DNA of 64,000 bases. Source: Archegozetes longisetosus. Its lineage: Eukaryota > Arthropoda > Arachnida > Sarcoptiformes > Trhypochthoniidae. The DNA is taken from NCBI GenBank assembly GCA_018873245.2, contig JAEMBT020000008.1, positions 7,842,238 to 7,906,237 of the forward strand. The letters run 5' to 3'. A program made the position numbers and the translations under genes. The notes beneath the pieces were generated by a model, which was given only the letters and a program-made list of their open reading frames with translations, did no database searches and had not been told where the DNA came from. Of the stretch, positions 12,738 through 25,853 are shown piece after piece (the first letter of the stretch is position 1; every line of letters starts with the position of its first letter).

Positions 12738-15700
12738 ATGCTCAAAGAGTCGGCAATAGTCTTACTTTTGTTGTATTTTACGGTTGGCTTAAGCTTTGCC
12801 ACATATTTGTCATTAGATGGCAATGAATGGACTGCAATAAGTCATAATAAATGTAATTAAATCAATCATTCAAATTATGAATATCGAAAATAATTCTTTT
12901 GTTAATTTTGCAGCTATTATAGTAAAAGCTAGAGTCCCGGGTAGTATATATTCTGATCTTCGCAGAGATGGTGTCCTCAAACAGGATTTATATTATGAAA
13001 ACAACGACATTAATTATAGATGGGTTTCATATGACAACTGGACATTTGAAAAAGTTTTTGAAGGTCTTGTCATTCCATCATAACTGAAATCAGATAAATA
13101 TTAACAAATATTTTAAAAAATAGTTGACGCATCACTTCTAAGCAAAGAAGGTGTATATTTAGTGACACAAGGAATCGATACAGTCAGCAATATTTACATA
13201 AATGACAAATTGATTGGGACAACAGATAACATGTTCGTTAGATATAAGTTTGATATCAAACAAGCGCTTAAAACTGGACAAAACAAGATACGAGTTGCAA
13301 TCGAATCAGCAGTAAATTACGCAAAAAGACAGGCGCACGCATATAAGAGAGGAGACATCTGGTCACCAGGTATAACATTTATAAGTTATAAACTATAACT
13401 GATAAATAAATAGCTCGGAACGTAGATATACTGACCAACTGCTGCTACCTGTAGTCATAATCTGACACATAAGTTAATTCGTATTAATGATAAGATTACC
13501 AATGATATATCAGAGGTTTCTTAATATGAAATAAAATTTTTCTCATAATAAAGCGCATACTCTATCATAGGGTAAACATAAGAAGCCCATCTAAAACTTT
13601 AAACTTATTATCAATTTTGCGCTTAAATTTATTTAATTAAAATGTGATTTCCTTATCAATGTAAGGTGTCTTCGAAAGTTCATTAATGATCCTATCCTTC
13701 GTATTCTTGTCCTTTTGAGTGACTATTATACTCGAGTGCTTGGAGAATGAGTCATATTCTTATTAAAAATAGACAAAAGTTTTATGTTTGCATCGGTAGA
13801 GTGTGTATTTCATTTTATCTATGTTTTGAGATGATTTTAACTTACAACTTAATGAGCATAGAGTTTGATTTTTAAGCAAACTTTTTTTCAGACTGCAATG
13901 AGGGCATACAGAACAATGAATGCCACGGAAATTTTATTCGCAAAATGCAATCATCATTTAGCTGGGATTGGGTTAGAATTAAATATAAGATAGCTTATAC
14001 TGAGAATAGATAGACTTTTTGCAAAATCCAGAATCACAACATTATCTATTTAAGAACAGCACTTTGGTCTAAATCGGATAATGATTATAAAAATTGACAC
14101 AATAGTCCATTTTTTATAATTGAGTTAAATGCGTGAATCCGTACGGAAATTAACATTAGCTTAAATATTTTATCTCTAACTCTGCATAATGTTAAATTCC
14201 ATAGGGATTCACATATTGAAACCTATTATAAAAATAATTGCTCCATTGCATCATCTTTGCTATTATCATTGCTTGATTTAGACTGAAACAATATGATTCT
14301 GGGTTTCGAGAAAAGTTTTCACTTCCAGTACTAAAGATTTATCTTATAAAAAACACCCCTTCCATAAATTCCTAATAAGTTGATAGAATTTCTTTATAAG
14401 ATGAATAAATCAATTCAAATAGGGTCCAGCGTTTCCCACTCAAGGAATTTGGAAGTCTATTGGTATTGAGGCTCACAATGGCCCTATTCTGAGAGATATA
14501 TCAGTTGAGACGATTCCTGATGCGAAAGACTTGCCTCACTGGACTCTTGCTATCACTGCTCATTTAGAATCTGCAGTTCATAAAGAATCAAAAGCAAGTT
14601 TTACTATTCACTTGAATGATCACATTTTAGTTGATAATCAAAACCACGATTTGAAGCCTGAAAGCGATAACTCTATGAAAGTCAAGTTTGTTATACCAAT
14701 AACTACAATCAAAATCACTCCATGGTATCCGAACGGAGTCGCAGATAATACACAAACCTTGTATAACTTAAATGTCACACTAACTGATTCTAGCAGTAAA
14801 GAGATCTCAACTAAAAAAGTTAGAATAGGTTTCAAGAGAATAGAATTAATTCAAGAACCAATAAAACCTGAAGGACTAACTTTTTATTTCAAAATCAATA
14901 ATAAACCATTCTATGCCAAAGGCTCAAATTGGATTCCGGCAAACATTTTGCCTGAATCTATTACTAGAGAGTATATTTGGCACTTGTTATTATCAGCTAA
15001 AGAGGCCAATATGAATATGTTGAGAGTCTGGGGCGGAGGTGTATATGAATCGGACTATTTCTACGAAATGGCTGATGAGTTAGGAATCATGATATGGCAA
15101 GACTTTATGTTTGCCTGTGCCTTATATCCAACTGACCCAAACTATTTGAAATCAGTCGATACAGAAGTTGTTCAAAATGTCAGACGTCTTCAACATCACC
15201 CATCAATTGCTATTTGGGCTGGTATTCAATTGTTTTATTTGGAAATATATTTCAAAAAATCTCAAACTTTTCTATTCATGTATAGGTAATAATGAGAATG
15301 AGATAATATTAGCGACTTTCTGGAATTATGAAAACACCAAAAAAGCTTATGTCGAACTTTATATAGACCATGTAAGAAAAAATCTGCTTCAAGAAGATAC
15401 TACACGTCCGTTTGTAGGTTCAAGTCCTTCAAATGGTTTGGAGACTGAGAAAGAGAACTGGACAGCTAAAAATCCAGGAGATAACAGATATGGTGACGTT
15501 CACTATTATAACGATGGTGGGAAACTTTGGGATCAGAAAACATATCCGAGTGCCAAGTTTGCCTCTGAATATGGTATTCAGGCCTATCCATCATTAGAGA
15601 CATTGTCACAAGCAATCAAAGAGAGTGACTTGACATATCCAATAAGTAGCGCTATTGCTCACCATCAACGTAAGGACGGGGAGGAGAGACCATTGAGAGG

Positions 15701-17188
15701 CAGATATGTATGCACACTTTTCTTCAGCTTTTTCAATACTATGAATAAGACCGTCTGACTAGCCGAAAGCCCGTCAATAGTCGAATCAAATTATGGTACT
15801 TTATACAATAGAAATTTTACATTCTTGTACTATCTAATATCAAATTTTTGGGTCAACAACTTTCTTTTTAGTTATCGAAATGACTAGTACCCAATAATGC
15901 CATATCTCGAGTCCATAGTTAATGATACCAATATCTCATCCTTACGATTAGTACGGAATGAGCCTTAAGGTGACAAACAGGCGCATGCAAGCATTATTAT
16001 ATACATATTATGCTTATATCCAAAATTCAATCTTGCTTTTATTAAAAGCATTTTTAAGTTCGATTCAGAATCAACTATTTAAATTTTGACTCTTCAGTTT
16101 AAGATCAAATGTTTGTTCTAAATATAAAATGATTTACTCTTTTTACCGATAGCCATGTATATGAAGCTTCCTTCACACGGAGGAAAGGATAGGCTAAATG
16201 ATTTGATATACTTGTCACAAGTATCTCAAGCTATGGCTATAAAAGCAGAAACTGAATTTTATAGAAGAAATCGTGAAATTGACCCAAAGAATGGTGAGGG
16301 AAATACGATGGGGGCTCTTTATTGGCAACTGAATGACATATGGCAGGGACCAACTTGGGCTTCAATAGAGTTTGGAGGAAAATGGAAATTACTGCATTCG
16401 TACGCCAGAAACTTCTTTAAAAATCAATTGATTACTACGTTCGAGGATCACAATGAAATGCTTAAAGTAAGAAAAGAACAACTTTTGACTCAAGAATTTT
16501 ATAGAAACACGAACATTTGGCTTATCTAAATTTTGAATTATAGGTAGCCTTAGTTCGCGATGACTATTTAGGTGAACTACTGTTTAAAGTATCGATCAAA
16601 GTATATAAGTGGTCATCACTTAAACCCGTGCATGAAATCAAATCCGAAGTTAAGACTGATAGCTTTTCGTCGAAAATAGTTTATTCTCATTCAATACCAG
16701 AGTTATTAAAAGAGTCTAATTGTGGGAATAGAGGTGAATGCGTCTTGTCGATTGAGGCCGAAAACTCAGAGCACAAGTTAGAGGTGATAAAGTTCATATT
16801 TTTTATTTTAGAATTTAGGCTCAAATTTGAACTCATTTGTAAAATTAATCCTTTATTTGATTTAAAGGCGCACAATTTTATGCTATTATCGGAGCCTAAA
16901 AACTCTAAGATAGTGAAACCGAATCTAAAACTGGTTGATGTGAAACAAACAGAGCACGATATATTCACAAACAGATATGTTTATGATATTGAGCTCTCAT
17001 CAGAAGCGGTCACACCTTTCGTTTATATGAATTTTAAGCCCGGTTCTAAAATAAGTGGTCAATTCCTTGACAACGGATTTTTCATGTTCGTCAGCCCGAA
17101 AACAATACAATTTGAGACCTATTCTAATATAACTACACAATACATGAAAGATAGTCTAACTTTTAAAACATTAACTGATGTCGTATAA
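12738..17188 (+). CDS. MANBA: Beta-mannosidase (GH2), nine exons
   Basis: Hydrolyses terminal beta-mannose from glycoprotein oligosaccharides in the lysosome. Exons: 12738-12852, 12914-13063, 13124-13369, 13892-13971, 14423-15221, 15286-15669, 16153-16466, 16544-16783 and 16868-17188; phases match and give 882 residues, close to vertebrate beta-mannosidase. Exon 1 encodes a signal peptide (MLKESAIVLLLLYF). Landmarks in order: the sugar-binding N-domain (KARVPGSIYSDL), SFSWDWGPAFPTQGIW, LRVWGGGVYESDYFYE, the acid/base Glu in WAGNNENE, the nucleophile Glu in FASEYGIQAYPS, YLSQVSQAMAIK, and ALYWQLNDIWQGPTWAS. The end of exon 6 is uncertain: a GTAAGG donor after 15669 matches the exon 7 phase but removes residues conserved in homologues, while a later donor at 15708 keeps them but breaks frame. 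The last intron (16784-16867) is itself open. Otherwise intact and probably functional. Confidence 0.93.
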
Positions 17189-17929
17189 AAGATACTTGAT
17201 TAAGAATTTATGATTGATTTGAAATAATATTTTCTGGCTACTCTTATCTGTTTTATGCTTAATTAGTCAATAATGTCAAGCTAAACTAAATTTTATTGAT
17301 AATAAACTTGACGACGAAATCTATCATTGAAACGTTAGTCAAAACTTTTCCTATCTAAATAAATTCTATTCCGCATATGGTGAGAGCTTTAGCTCTGCGC
17401 AAGGCACTGATCTCATAGAAATCATAGTTGTTATAGTGAATCCTGCTTACAGTAAAGCTTTTAGCTGCACCGACTTGTTCACTGTATAATAGAATGAAAA
17501 AATACCAATGAATAGTTTGAACTTTGTCTCATTTTATGAATCCTATGAGAAATAAATTTTAAATGTTTAGATGTATATTATAGAACTGTATTGTTTTGAA
17601 AATATATTCATATCTAAATATAAGATAATGGGAAATTTGCCATTTTGCGTGTAACAGAAGGTTAAACAAGTTATTCAGATATATTTTCTGATAAGTATGA
17701 ATGAAAATCTCGAATGTCATGTAATAATTTGACAGAAACATGCAGTGAGCATAGCTGTGACTATTTCAGACTTAAAACCTCAGATATTGATTGAAAATTC
17801 GAAGCCGGTTCAGGAAAATTTTAGAAAAAGTTCGGAAGGAAATTCCGGTATTTATAATGATATTTACAAAGTTAACACATTTAAAACATTTTAATTATTG
17901 ATTCTACTTAAAAATTCACTGAAACAGAT
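17189..17929. other. Intergenic, nothing recognised
   Basis: AT-rich spacer downstream of the beta-mannosidase gene, with no supportable coding or repeat structure. Confidence 0.5.
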
Positions 17930-18790
17930 AATATTTAAATGTTCGATAGTCAATTTAGTCATTCTTTGAAGTTTATCAGATAGAATATGCTTATGATGCG
18001 AGAAAAAGAGCTCTCTATCAACAGACACACTAGAGGTGCAAATTTCGTGGCCAATCAAAAATCATAATTGTTACTCAAACTTATAGATTCTTCCAGATAG
18101 GGGATATTCGCCAAAGCTCTCAAGTTTTTTCAGAGCATTCTTACTCTATTTATTACCGATCCTATGATTTCAATTTGTTGATAAATTTTTCAAATTTGAC
18201 TTTGTAGATCGATTATAACTTCATTCGTGAATTCATATTCAATAATATTGTTCGAACCAGATTCTAAAGCTGAAATTTTGATAAGTTTTTTATCATCATT
18301 GATGGCTATGCTTTATTTAGACAACTCTTTAATGAGGTTTTTAACTTTATTACGATGTTTTGCGTAATAAAAGATGAATTCAACCCCTACTAGGAATGCC
18401 AACACCTCATCGAGTGAAAGCTTGGGAAGTAAATTCTAAGGTTAGAATTATAAAAACTTTTGATAATTATTTCTAAACTTAAAATCAACTGGCATCAAAG
18501 GACAACTTTTCAATCTCTAGCTTTACATCTGTACATTAGGCTGGAGACTCAATGATAAACCTAGAGAGTTAGCATCCCAAAACATGAACCATATCTGATC
18601 TTTCAAGTTTTGGTCATAAAAGTCCTTTATTGTCGAAGCAAATACTTTTATCAAAGTGGATTTGACCAATGCGTTTTTGAATAAAATCAAAATTAAATTT
18701 ATGTCATCATTTTCTTCAGAAATAGAGCAAAAAACTCTATTCAATGTATGAGTTAAGCACGTTATGCGATGTAATCTAAGATACAAAATT
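17930..18790 (-). mobile_element. hAT transposase relic
   Basis: Two conserved hAT pieces lie in order on the minus strand. At 18523-18786 is an open frame with ITCLTHTLNRVF, matching the (C)(F/A)AHTLNL block before the insertion domain. Near 17940-18050 is CTSSVSVDRELFFSHHKHIL followed by SDKLQRMT, matching the C-terminal dimerisation block (PATSVSSERLFS...G...R..L). The sequence between is interrupted by stops. No terminal repeats were identified, so the ends are approximate. Confidence 0.7.
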
Positions 18791-19134
18791 TTAGATTTCA
18801 GGTTTTCTATTGTTCAAGCTTAATCTATAGTAATTAACCATGACTTACTGTACAGAAAATTTTGAGGTATATATAACAAATGGAATTCGTTTTAAGCTTT
18901 AGGAAAACATAACACTTAATATGTGATCAAAATTTACAAAATGTTCTTCCGATAACAGCATTATAACAGTCAAGTATCCAAACAATTATATTTAATTAAA
19001 TTTTGCTCTGATTGTTATTTCAATAAACAGTAAGAAATATAGACTCAAGTTATAGAAGATCTGAAATATAGATTTAAATTTTGAATAAAAGCTTAACTAA
19101 TTTTGCATTTTAATTTAAATTTAGTAAATTTAAG
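18791..19134. other. Short spacer, nothing recognised
   Basis: AT-rich sequence between the hAT relic and the last exon of the receptor-like gene. Confidence 0.4.
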
Positions 19135-20613
19135 TTAACTCACAAATTCAAAACTTCTCCTATAAATAAACACACCATTAATTAGAGTGAAGCCATTTCT
19201 ATTATTTCCAAGTTTTTCGATATAATTCATTAACTGTAGAAAAATAAAACTTTAATAATATTCTAATGTAAGTCAAATTCAAAACTGACCTTCAATTTAA
19301 AACCTATTGGAAAACGTTTTTGAATATAAAGTGAATGCAAATCACGAAATAGGATATGATTGAAGTGCGAAACAGTAGATGCAGAATAGGTTATAATTAT
19401 TATAAGCAACACATGAGCTGATAATACAATAGAATATTGTGCGCGCAAATACCATTTTACGGGAGAAATGAACACAACAAATGACAGAAAACAGATTGCA
19501 AAAGCAAATATCGGATAAGTCATAGATAAATATTTTCCCCAAAACTCATTATAACTCTTGATTTGCAGACATAAATCATTGTGATCCTCAAGAAGTCTTC
19601 TAAAAGTTGATAGTCTTCCTCTCAATGGCAGATGATTTTTATACCTTAAGAAATCTTTTATTCTTTTCTCGATTGAATTTAATCTCAATTTCAAGTAATA
19701 GCAGGTAATTAAATAATATCCTGGAAAATACCAGCCACCTTTGCATGCGTTGTAACACCAAATTCCCCAAATTGAGGTCCAGGAGATTCCGAATATCATA
19801 AAATTTTTGAGACTGTAATTAAGAATCATCGTCATTCCAATAACAACAATGCAGCCAGTAATTATTGATACGACATAAGTGCAACTTATGAGTAATACAA
19901 TTCTCGATAACTTCAGTAAGTTGATGGCAACATTTTGATCCATTATTCCTAAAATTAGAACAGTTTCAATGTTTCATCTAGTCTTACATATGATGTGAGG
20001 ACAGAATCGAATCAATTAATAAAGATCTTTATTGAAAAGTCATAACTTTGTTTAATTAAACTAATTATTGAAATATATAAAACTCAAAAATTAGAAAAAT
20101 GAATTTTCATTCGCAAACTTATGATAGACTGCATTCTCTTAATGTGAAGCTATAATAAATCTGCTTTCATTATGAAGGATTAGATCTTAAATAAAATATG
20201 AATTGATTTTATTAAGCTTTTACATATTATTAAATAATAAATTTGAACCTTAAAAAATACATTTGAGAAATTTCATTTGAGTTCAATATAGTGTTCAATG
20301 CCTTGTGAATTGAAATTATTAATAATTACCGATTCTCTTGGGTGGTGTAATTCCAGCCAAAAATCCATAAACTTCCAGCCAATTGTAGTGTTTAGTTGGA
20401 CAATGAATAACATAGAGATATAAAGCCAGAAAATTGAATGTCCACAAAAGGAACATGAATTCAATGTGCATAGAATTTGCACTCAAATAATGCCACGGAC
20501 TCCCATAATAGATAAGTATACTGTCGTCCACTTCGATGTCTATTTTTAATGTCAGAGCTCTTATCATTCGAATCATCATGAAAAGCATGAATATCAAACT
20601 AATAATTTCATTT
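19135..20613 (-). CDS. Gustatory-receptor-like membrane protein (5' end not resolved)
   Basis: Minus-strand exons 20613-20330, 19948-19290 and 19233-19135 join in matching phases (donors CG|GTAATT and AAG|GTCAGT; acceptors TTTTAG and CTACAG) and end in TAA. From the first ATG in exon 1 (20588) the product has 338 residues. It shows several hydrophobic spans (for example EFMFLLWTFNFLALYLYVI, VVSIITGCIVVIGMTMIL, YPIFAFAICFLSFVVFI) and a C-terminal exon with the layout LGNNRNGFTLINGVFIYRR, reminiscent of the end of arthropod gustatory receptors. Exon 1 is preceded by an acceptor-like TTTACCAG, so an upstream exon with the first membrane span is likely missing. Chemosensory function is inferred from topology and the C-terminal pattern only. 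Mites are known to carry large divergent gustatory receptor families. Confidence 0.6.
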
Positions 20614-21960
20614 CTGGTAAACTTCAGTGAACATCAATTTTCAACTTGAACTTATTCTTAAGCCATTGCTCAAAGAATCCGTTCCTTAATGTTGAAAACT
20701 TTATATAATTATATTCAAAAATACATCATTTTTCTCTTTTCTTCACCAAAAATGATTTCCATATTAAAGAAAATTTGGAAATATAACACTAGAGCAGTAT
20801 GAATTTATTTGATATTGATATAAAATTGCTACTTTCCATAAAACTGAATTCTTCAAACTGACACAAAAGAATAATATTTGTCTTAAGTAACATTTACTTT
20901 CTATTTATAACTAAAACAATTTTTAAAAACACTTAACATCTAATTTGAATTTTGAAAATAATGTCGTTATAGAAAAATTTGTGCTTCAAAATGAAAAACT
21001 TATAGTTTATAACAGCAAAAACTATTATTCATTATTATAAGAATTATTTTGATGAGTGATGACGAAGTTCACTTTTTAATGATGTAACGCTAGCAAAAAT
21101 TCATTTGAATAAAGTTTTCTCTAACTTTTGTTATACTTTAAATATAAATGAGAAATTAGTCAATTATCAATTCTAAGTACAGTTTTATATTACGCTTAAT
21201 ATTGCTTTAAGTGTACTGTACAACAATTAATAACTAAAGTTTTTAATTAACTTTCAAATATTCAAATTGAAAATCAATACATCGATTTCATTTTTATCTA
21301 ACATAAAATAATATAATCATGTTTACAACAAAATATTCATCAGGAAAAATACACGTGTGTAATGTTGAAGACATTTTTGAAATATAGTTATCGAAAATCA
21401 ATTATCCAAAGATACAGCTCAAGAAAGTTTAAGTTCTTACATTCATTAGTTAGATATGAACTTTCCTCATAAAACTACTACAATTCAAGGAATTCAACCT
21501 TTATTAAAGGTGAAAACTAAATTCTTGGAGTAGCCACTGATCAGTGGCCATTATCAGTAACATAAATATGATGAGTACAGTTTCTATCATATACTGAATC
21601 CATCTGTATATCAACTTGGGTTTGAATCTTTTTGGTAATATTCAATTGCATAACATCACATTTACAAAACCGTTTATTTTTTAAAGATATATTTGTTGAA
21701 TGCAAATAATACAATGTATACGTAAATTCGAAAGGGTTTTAGCCCAAAGAAATCTATCAGAAATATCAGAAATTTGAGTTTGTAAGCAAAAATCAAAGTT
21801 ATTTATCAATGATTTAACTCTAATATAATAAAAACAACACAGAATTTGAAAATCTTAAAGTAAAAATTAAATCACTTATATATACAATCCATTCAAAAAT
21901 TTAAGAATAAATTAGAAAATCTATACTTAACAGTAAAGCATTCTTCACATCACAGACTTT
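20614..21960. other. No gene resolved
   Basis: This stretch may contain the 5' exon of the receptor-like gene. A minus-strand open piece near 20640-20700 encodes LRNGFFEQWLKNKF, but no clean donor links it to the next exon. The rest is AT-rich. Confidence 0.35.
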
Positions 21961-22853
21961 ACAAAGAATAAAAGGCATTAAGACATTGTGAGTGGGAGGA
22001 GATAACTGCACGCTTCAATCTTTAGCCTTTGACCTCTCGCATATACACCTAGAATATTTTAGTAAGATTCCTAGTAGTTTAGAGAAAATGATTTTTTTCA
22101 AAATATTTTATAATGGACTCTATGGAGAATTCAATTATTTCAAAATATTATTTGACTGCACTCTCCTCGAATCTTCTGGATCTGCTAGAAAAGTAGTCTT
22201 TTAGACTTAGATTTAGTGGTCTCCAGTTTAAATAAAGCGCATTCATTCATTCATTTAACCTTGATATTCGGTCAATAAATAGACAAAAATCAGGGAATAA
22301 TTTCTGTAAAGAAGTATTTGGAGACCTAAAGGCAGTCAAAATTGGATAAGTTTTTGGTTTCAAGCATATGCATACATAGCAAAAATATGGCTAAGACCCC
22401 ACAATCACTTAGGACAAATCTTCAATAGTAATGAAACATCGATGGAATGGATGCTGAAAATGAAATTGAGTCAAAACTATAAATTCTTCAAAAAATGAAT
22501 CAAAAGATTTGATGCGTGGGGTTTAACCCTATTTTTGCCACATACACATATACTTGAAACCAAAAATCAATTTTGACTTCCTTTTAAGTCTCCACATTTT
22601 AATTGTTTACAGAAATTATTCTCTGATTTTTGTCGATTTATTGACTAAAATATCAAGATTAAATTTGAGGGGCAGGGTCGAATTATACTTTGAAATAATT
22701 AAATTCTCCAAAGAATCTATTTTAAACATTTTAAAATTCGCTTCTCTAAACTACTAAAATATTTTAGGAGTATATGCGAAAGGAAACAGGCTATAGATGG
22801 AAACATGTAATTGACTCCACTCACTCACAGTGTCTTAATGCCTTATTCTTTGC
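21961..22853. mobile_element. Long-arm foldback element, about 0.9 kb
   Basis: Left arm about 21961-22408 and right arm about 22508-22853 are imperfect reverse complements. The tips read CAAAGAATAAAAGGCATTAA and, reversed, CAAAGAATAAGGCATTAAGA. Blocks such as GACAAAAATCAG and TTTTTGGTTTCAAG recur deep inside. The left arm carries about 70 extra bases around 22150-22255. About 100 bp separates the arms. No coding sequence or clear target duplication is seen. It is older than the palindrome at 55.5 kb, since the arms differ at many sites. Confidence 0.75.
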
Positions 22854-23112
22854 TAAATATCTGATAAAGTGTTTCTGCAATCAAAACAATTGAATATTTT
22901 TCAGTCAATAATTCAAAGGAACTCATTAGTGTAGATATGATCACGAGACTGAATATAATTGAGGTTTAGATTTTATGGTAATTTTCTCAATATTAATAGA
23001 ATAAAAATTAAATTAATTGTGAGCGTGTACTGAATCAAAGTTTTGCTTTTATTTATTGAAATTTACATGTATTTTCGATTATTTGCTCAAATTCTAAACA
23101 TGTTTAATTCTT
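22854..23112. other. Spacer downstream of the GH30 gene
   Basis: AT-rich sequence immediately 3' of the minus-strand glucosylceramidase; presumably holds its polyadenylation region. Confidence 0.4.
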
Positions 23113-25151
23113 TTACCACCAAATATATGATTGCACAGAATGTGGAGATATTTTATATGATAAATGACTCTTTGAATCATTGATATTGAGTTCAACTTCT
23201 TCATTATTAGCATTTAGTGCTACGACAACTGTAGCGTTGTCAGGTCTCAAGATAGTTAAAATAGACAAACCTCTACTTCCTTATCAACTTTATGTCCAAT
23301 TCTAATAGAATTTGGAGGAATGAATTTACTGAAGTGTCCGATTGTATAGAAAGTCGGCTGTTTATAAGCTTCTTGTGCTTTAGGATCTATATAAACTGGA
23401 CCACCGAATCCTCCCGGGCCATTCCAACGGGGGCCACCTGTCATATCCAGAGCCATATTCCATTCAACCCAACCGGTCACCCAATTATTTAGAGCCTTAA
23501 AAATGAGAAATTATTCCGGTCTTATAAGAAGAAAAATTTTAAAACTTAAATCATCTTCAGTACAACTTTATATAATTTAAAATCAACTCTTATATTGTTT
23601 TGATTTTAAATTAGTAACTTGAAAATTATTACTATTTAATTATGAGAACAATTTAATAAACTAAACTTTGATTAGTTTTCGAATAAACATTAAATTATGA
23701 TAACGAGGAAAATAACTAACTCTTATTATATCATAAGCGTAATGTTCACCAAAATCCCATCTGCCATGACCGGGACCCTCTAAATGACATGCTTCTGTGT
23801 TCAGCATAAAGTAATCGGAATGTTTTTTGTGAACCCTTTCGAGAACATCTTTGGGAAATCCACTCATTCTGTGGTTGCCATACCAGTGATAAGCTATTCC
23901 TGAAACATACTTTGCGGCTTCTTTGTCAGCAAGTATATCATCAGTCCATGACTCTAAATTATTTGCGTTATCATCAAATATCATTAATTTCAATTTGTCT
24001 CCGCCATAACCAGCTTTCTCTAGAATCGGACCCAAATTCATTTTAACAAAATCTCTCTCTTGAGAAGACGTCAAACCGAGAACATTGTATTCATACTTAG
24101 GATTCATTCCAACTACTGGTTCGTTTTCAACTGTGATTCCCCATATGTCTATTCCATGAGATTTATATGAGTCCAAAAATCTTTGATCGTCAATATTATA
24201 CAGTTCTTAATATTACTTGTCTGGAGCCATCTTGAAATGAATACAAGCATAACAAAAATGAATTATTTACTCACTTGACAAAATAATGAGCCCAAGTTTG
24301 ATAATATTCACCACCGACCTCTCCTTTTAGTGTTCGGTATTCATGTCCATTAAAGGGAGTTTTCATCCAATTGGGAGGACTCCATGGACTACCGAATAGT
24401 TTAATCTCATATGGACTTAGTTTTTGAGCTAATTTTATGTATGGAATCTATACAGGTATTAAATATTATTGTTGACTAATTTCAATATTTTATACCGATT
24501 ATTAAGTTCTTAAAGAAAAATGACATAATTAAAAATACCTTATACTCAAAATCTTCTTTCAACAGTGCAAAATGTGTTAAATTGAAATCTCCATCGACTT
24601 CATCATAAGTATAATGACGAGGAGAATAATCGCAGTATCAATCGGTATTCTTCCTATAGAATATTCTATTCCATCGGCAGAAAAATAGCTGTCAATTATA
24701 GAATTACCCAATGATTCGGGAACTTCTTTAAGCATTTGTCCCGTGGAATCAGTGAAAGCACCGCCAAACCCACTGATTACTTGATACCTTTGAGCGGAAT
24801 CTATGCTCACGGTTTGACTTTTGGTTGTGTTTGAAATTTGATGACTTGACTCAATCTTGAGTTCTGTCTGCTTGAAACGAGCTCCAGCTTTGTTGCTCTC
24901 ATAAACCAAAGCAAAACCTGTTTTTGGTTTGTGAAGAGCCGGAAAGTTGTCGCAATAGGTCGCATTACAGACACACACTGTGTCAGCGTTCGGAATATGC
25001 TTCTCAACGCATTCTCTTCTCTCACATTCTTAAAAGTATAATAAATTTTAAATTTTATCATATAATCTTTTGAAGTTTAAACTTATTAATTACCTATAAA
25101 TATAAATTGAGTTAAACACAGTAATAGTATATAAGTAAATAATGTTTTCAT
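23113..25151 (-). CDS. GBA: Glucosylceramidase (GH30), two frameshifts
   Basis: Lysosomal hydrolysis of glucosylceramide. Minus-strand exons: 25151-25094 (signal peptide MKTLFTYILLLCLTQFIFI), 25028-24539, 24447-24275, 24180-23721 and 23495-23113. Landmarks: the Cys-rich mature start (VCVCNATYCD), QVISGFGGAFTDSTG, FGSPWSPPNWMKT, the acid/base Glu in GITVENEPVVG, the nucleophile Glu in MLNTEACHLEG, WVEWNMALDMTGGPRW, GHFSKFIPPNS and the C-terminal YKISPHSVQSYIWW. Two breaks are visible. Near 24640 one base is missing after IPIDT, where the next frame continues CDYSPRHYTYDEVDGDFNL. Near 23260 one base is missing after KVDKEVE, where the next frame continues LSILTILRPDNATVVVALN. The exons total 1564 bases; two more make exactly 522 codons, near the human length. 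Either a very young pseudogene or assembly indels, as both sites are single-base losses and nothing else has decayed. Confidence 0.88.
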
Positions 25152-25853
25152 TTTAGGTTCAGTAAAGATCTTACTTATGAGCAAATAACTTTTATCCACA
25201 CAATATATTTTTGTCCTTAGCCTTGAATAAATCTGTTCAATTCTCATTCATTACATTTATATTGCATTATCTTTTTAATTAGTGTTATACTTACGCTGAG
25301 CGAGGATTAACTCAACAAAAGACTATAGCACTACAAATTTTATATAACATTTTAATAGCAGATTTGTTTTGTTTGTCAAAATTGAGTACAATATATTTCC
25401 AATTTTCAAAATTTCAAACCTGCTCGTTACCAGAAGTTTAATAAAACGAAAAGTTTTTATCATCCTAAAATTCTATCATTCCAAACCTAAATTTTGAAAA
25501 TTTTTAGTCAGAAAATAATCACAATAAGTTGCATTATAGACACATTCGGCATTCAAGATTTAATAAATGATCAATATTATCAAACATTTATCTACCAGTA
25601 CATTATTTAAACGACATGTTTCTGAGCTCTATTTATCACACATTTATTTATTAATTGATGTATCAGTTAATTTCAAGTTCTGTTACACAAAAACAAATTA
25701 ACTAATCAAATGCCACTAAATAATAATTTTCCATCTGTTAAAGGTCTTGTTATGTCTCTGACAATTCGAACAATTAAAGCATTTTGACAACTGATCTTTT
25801 AATTCAATTCCTAAACAACGTCTGTTAAGACAGCCATAGAAACTCAGAATATA
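25152..25853. other. Intergenic, nothing recognised
   Basis: Presumed promoter side of the GH30 gene. AT-rich with no repeat or coding signal found. Confidence 0.4.
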
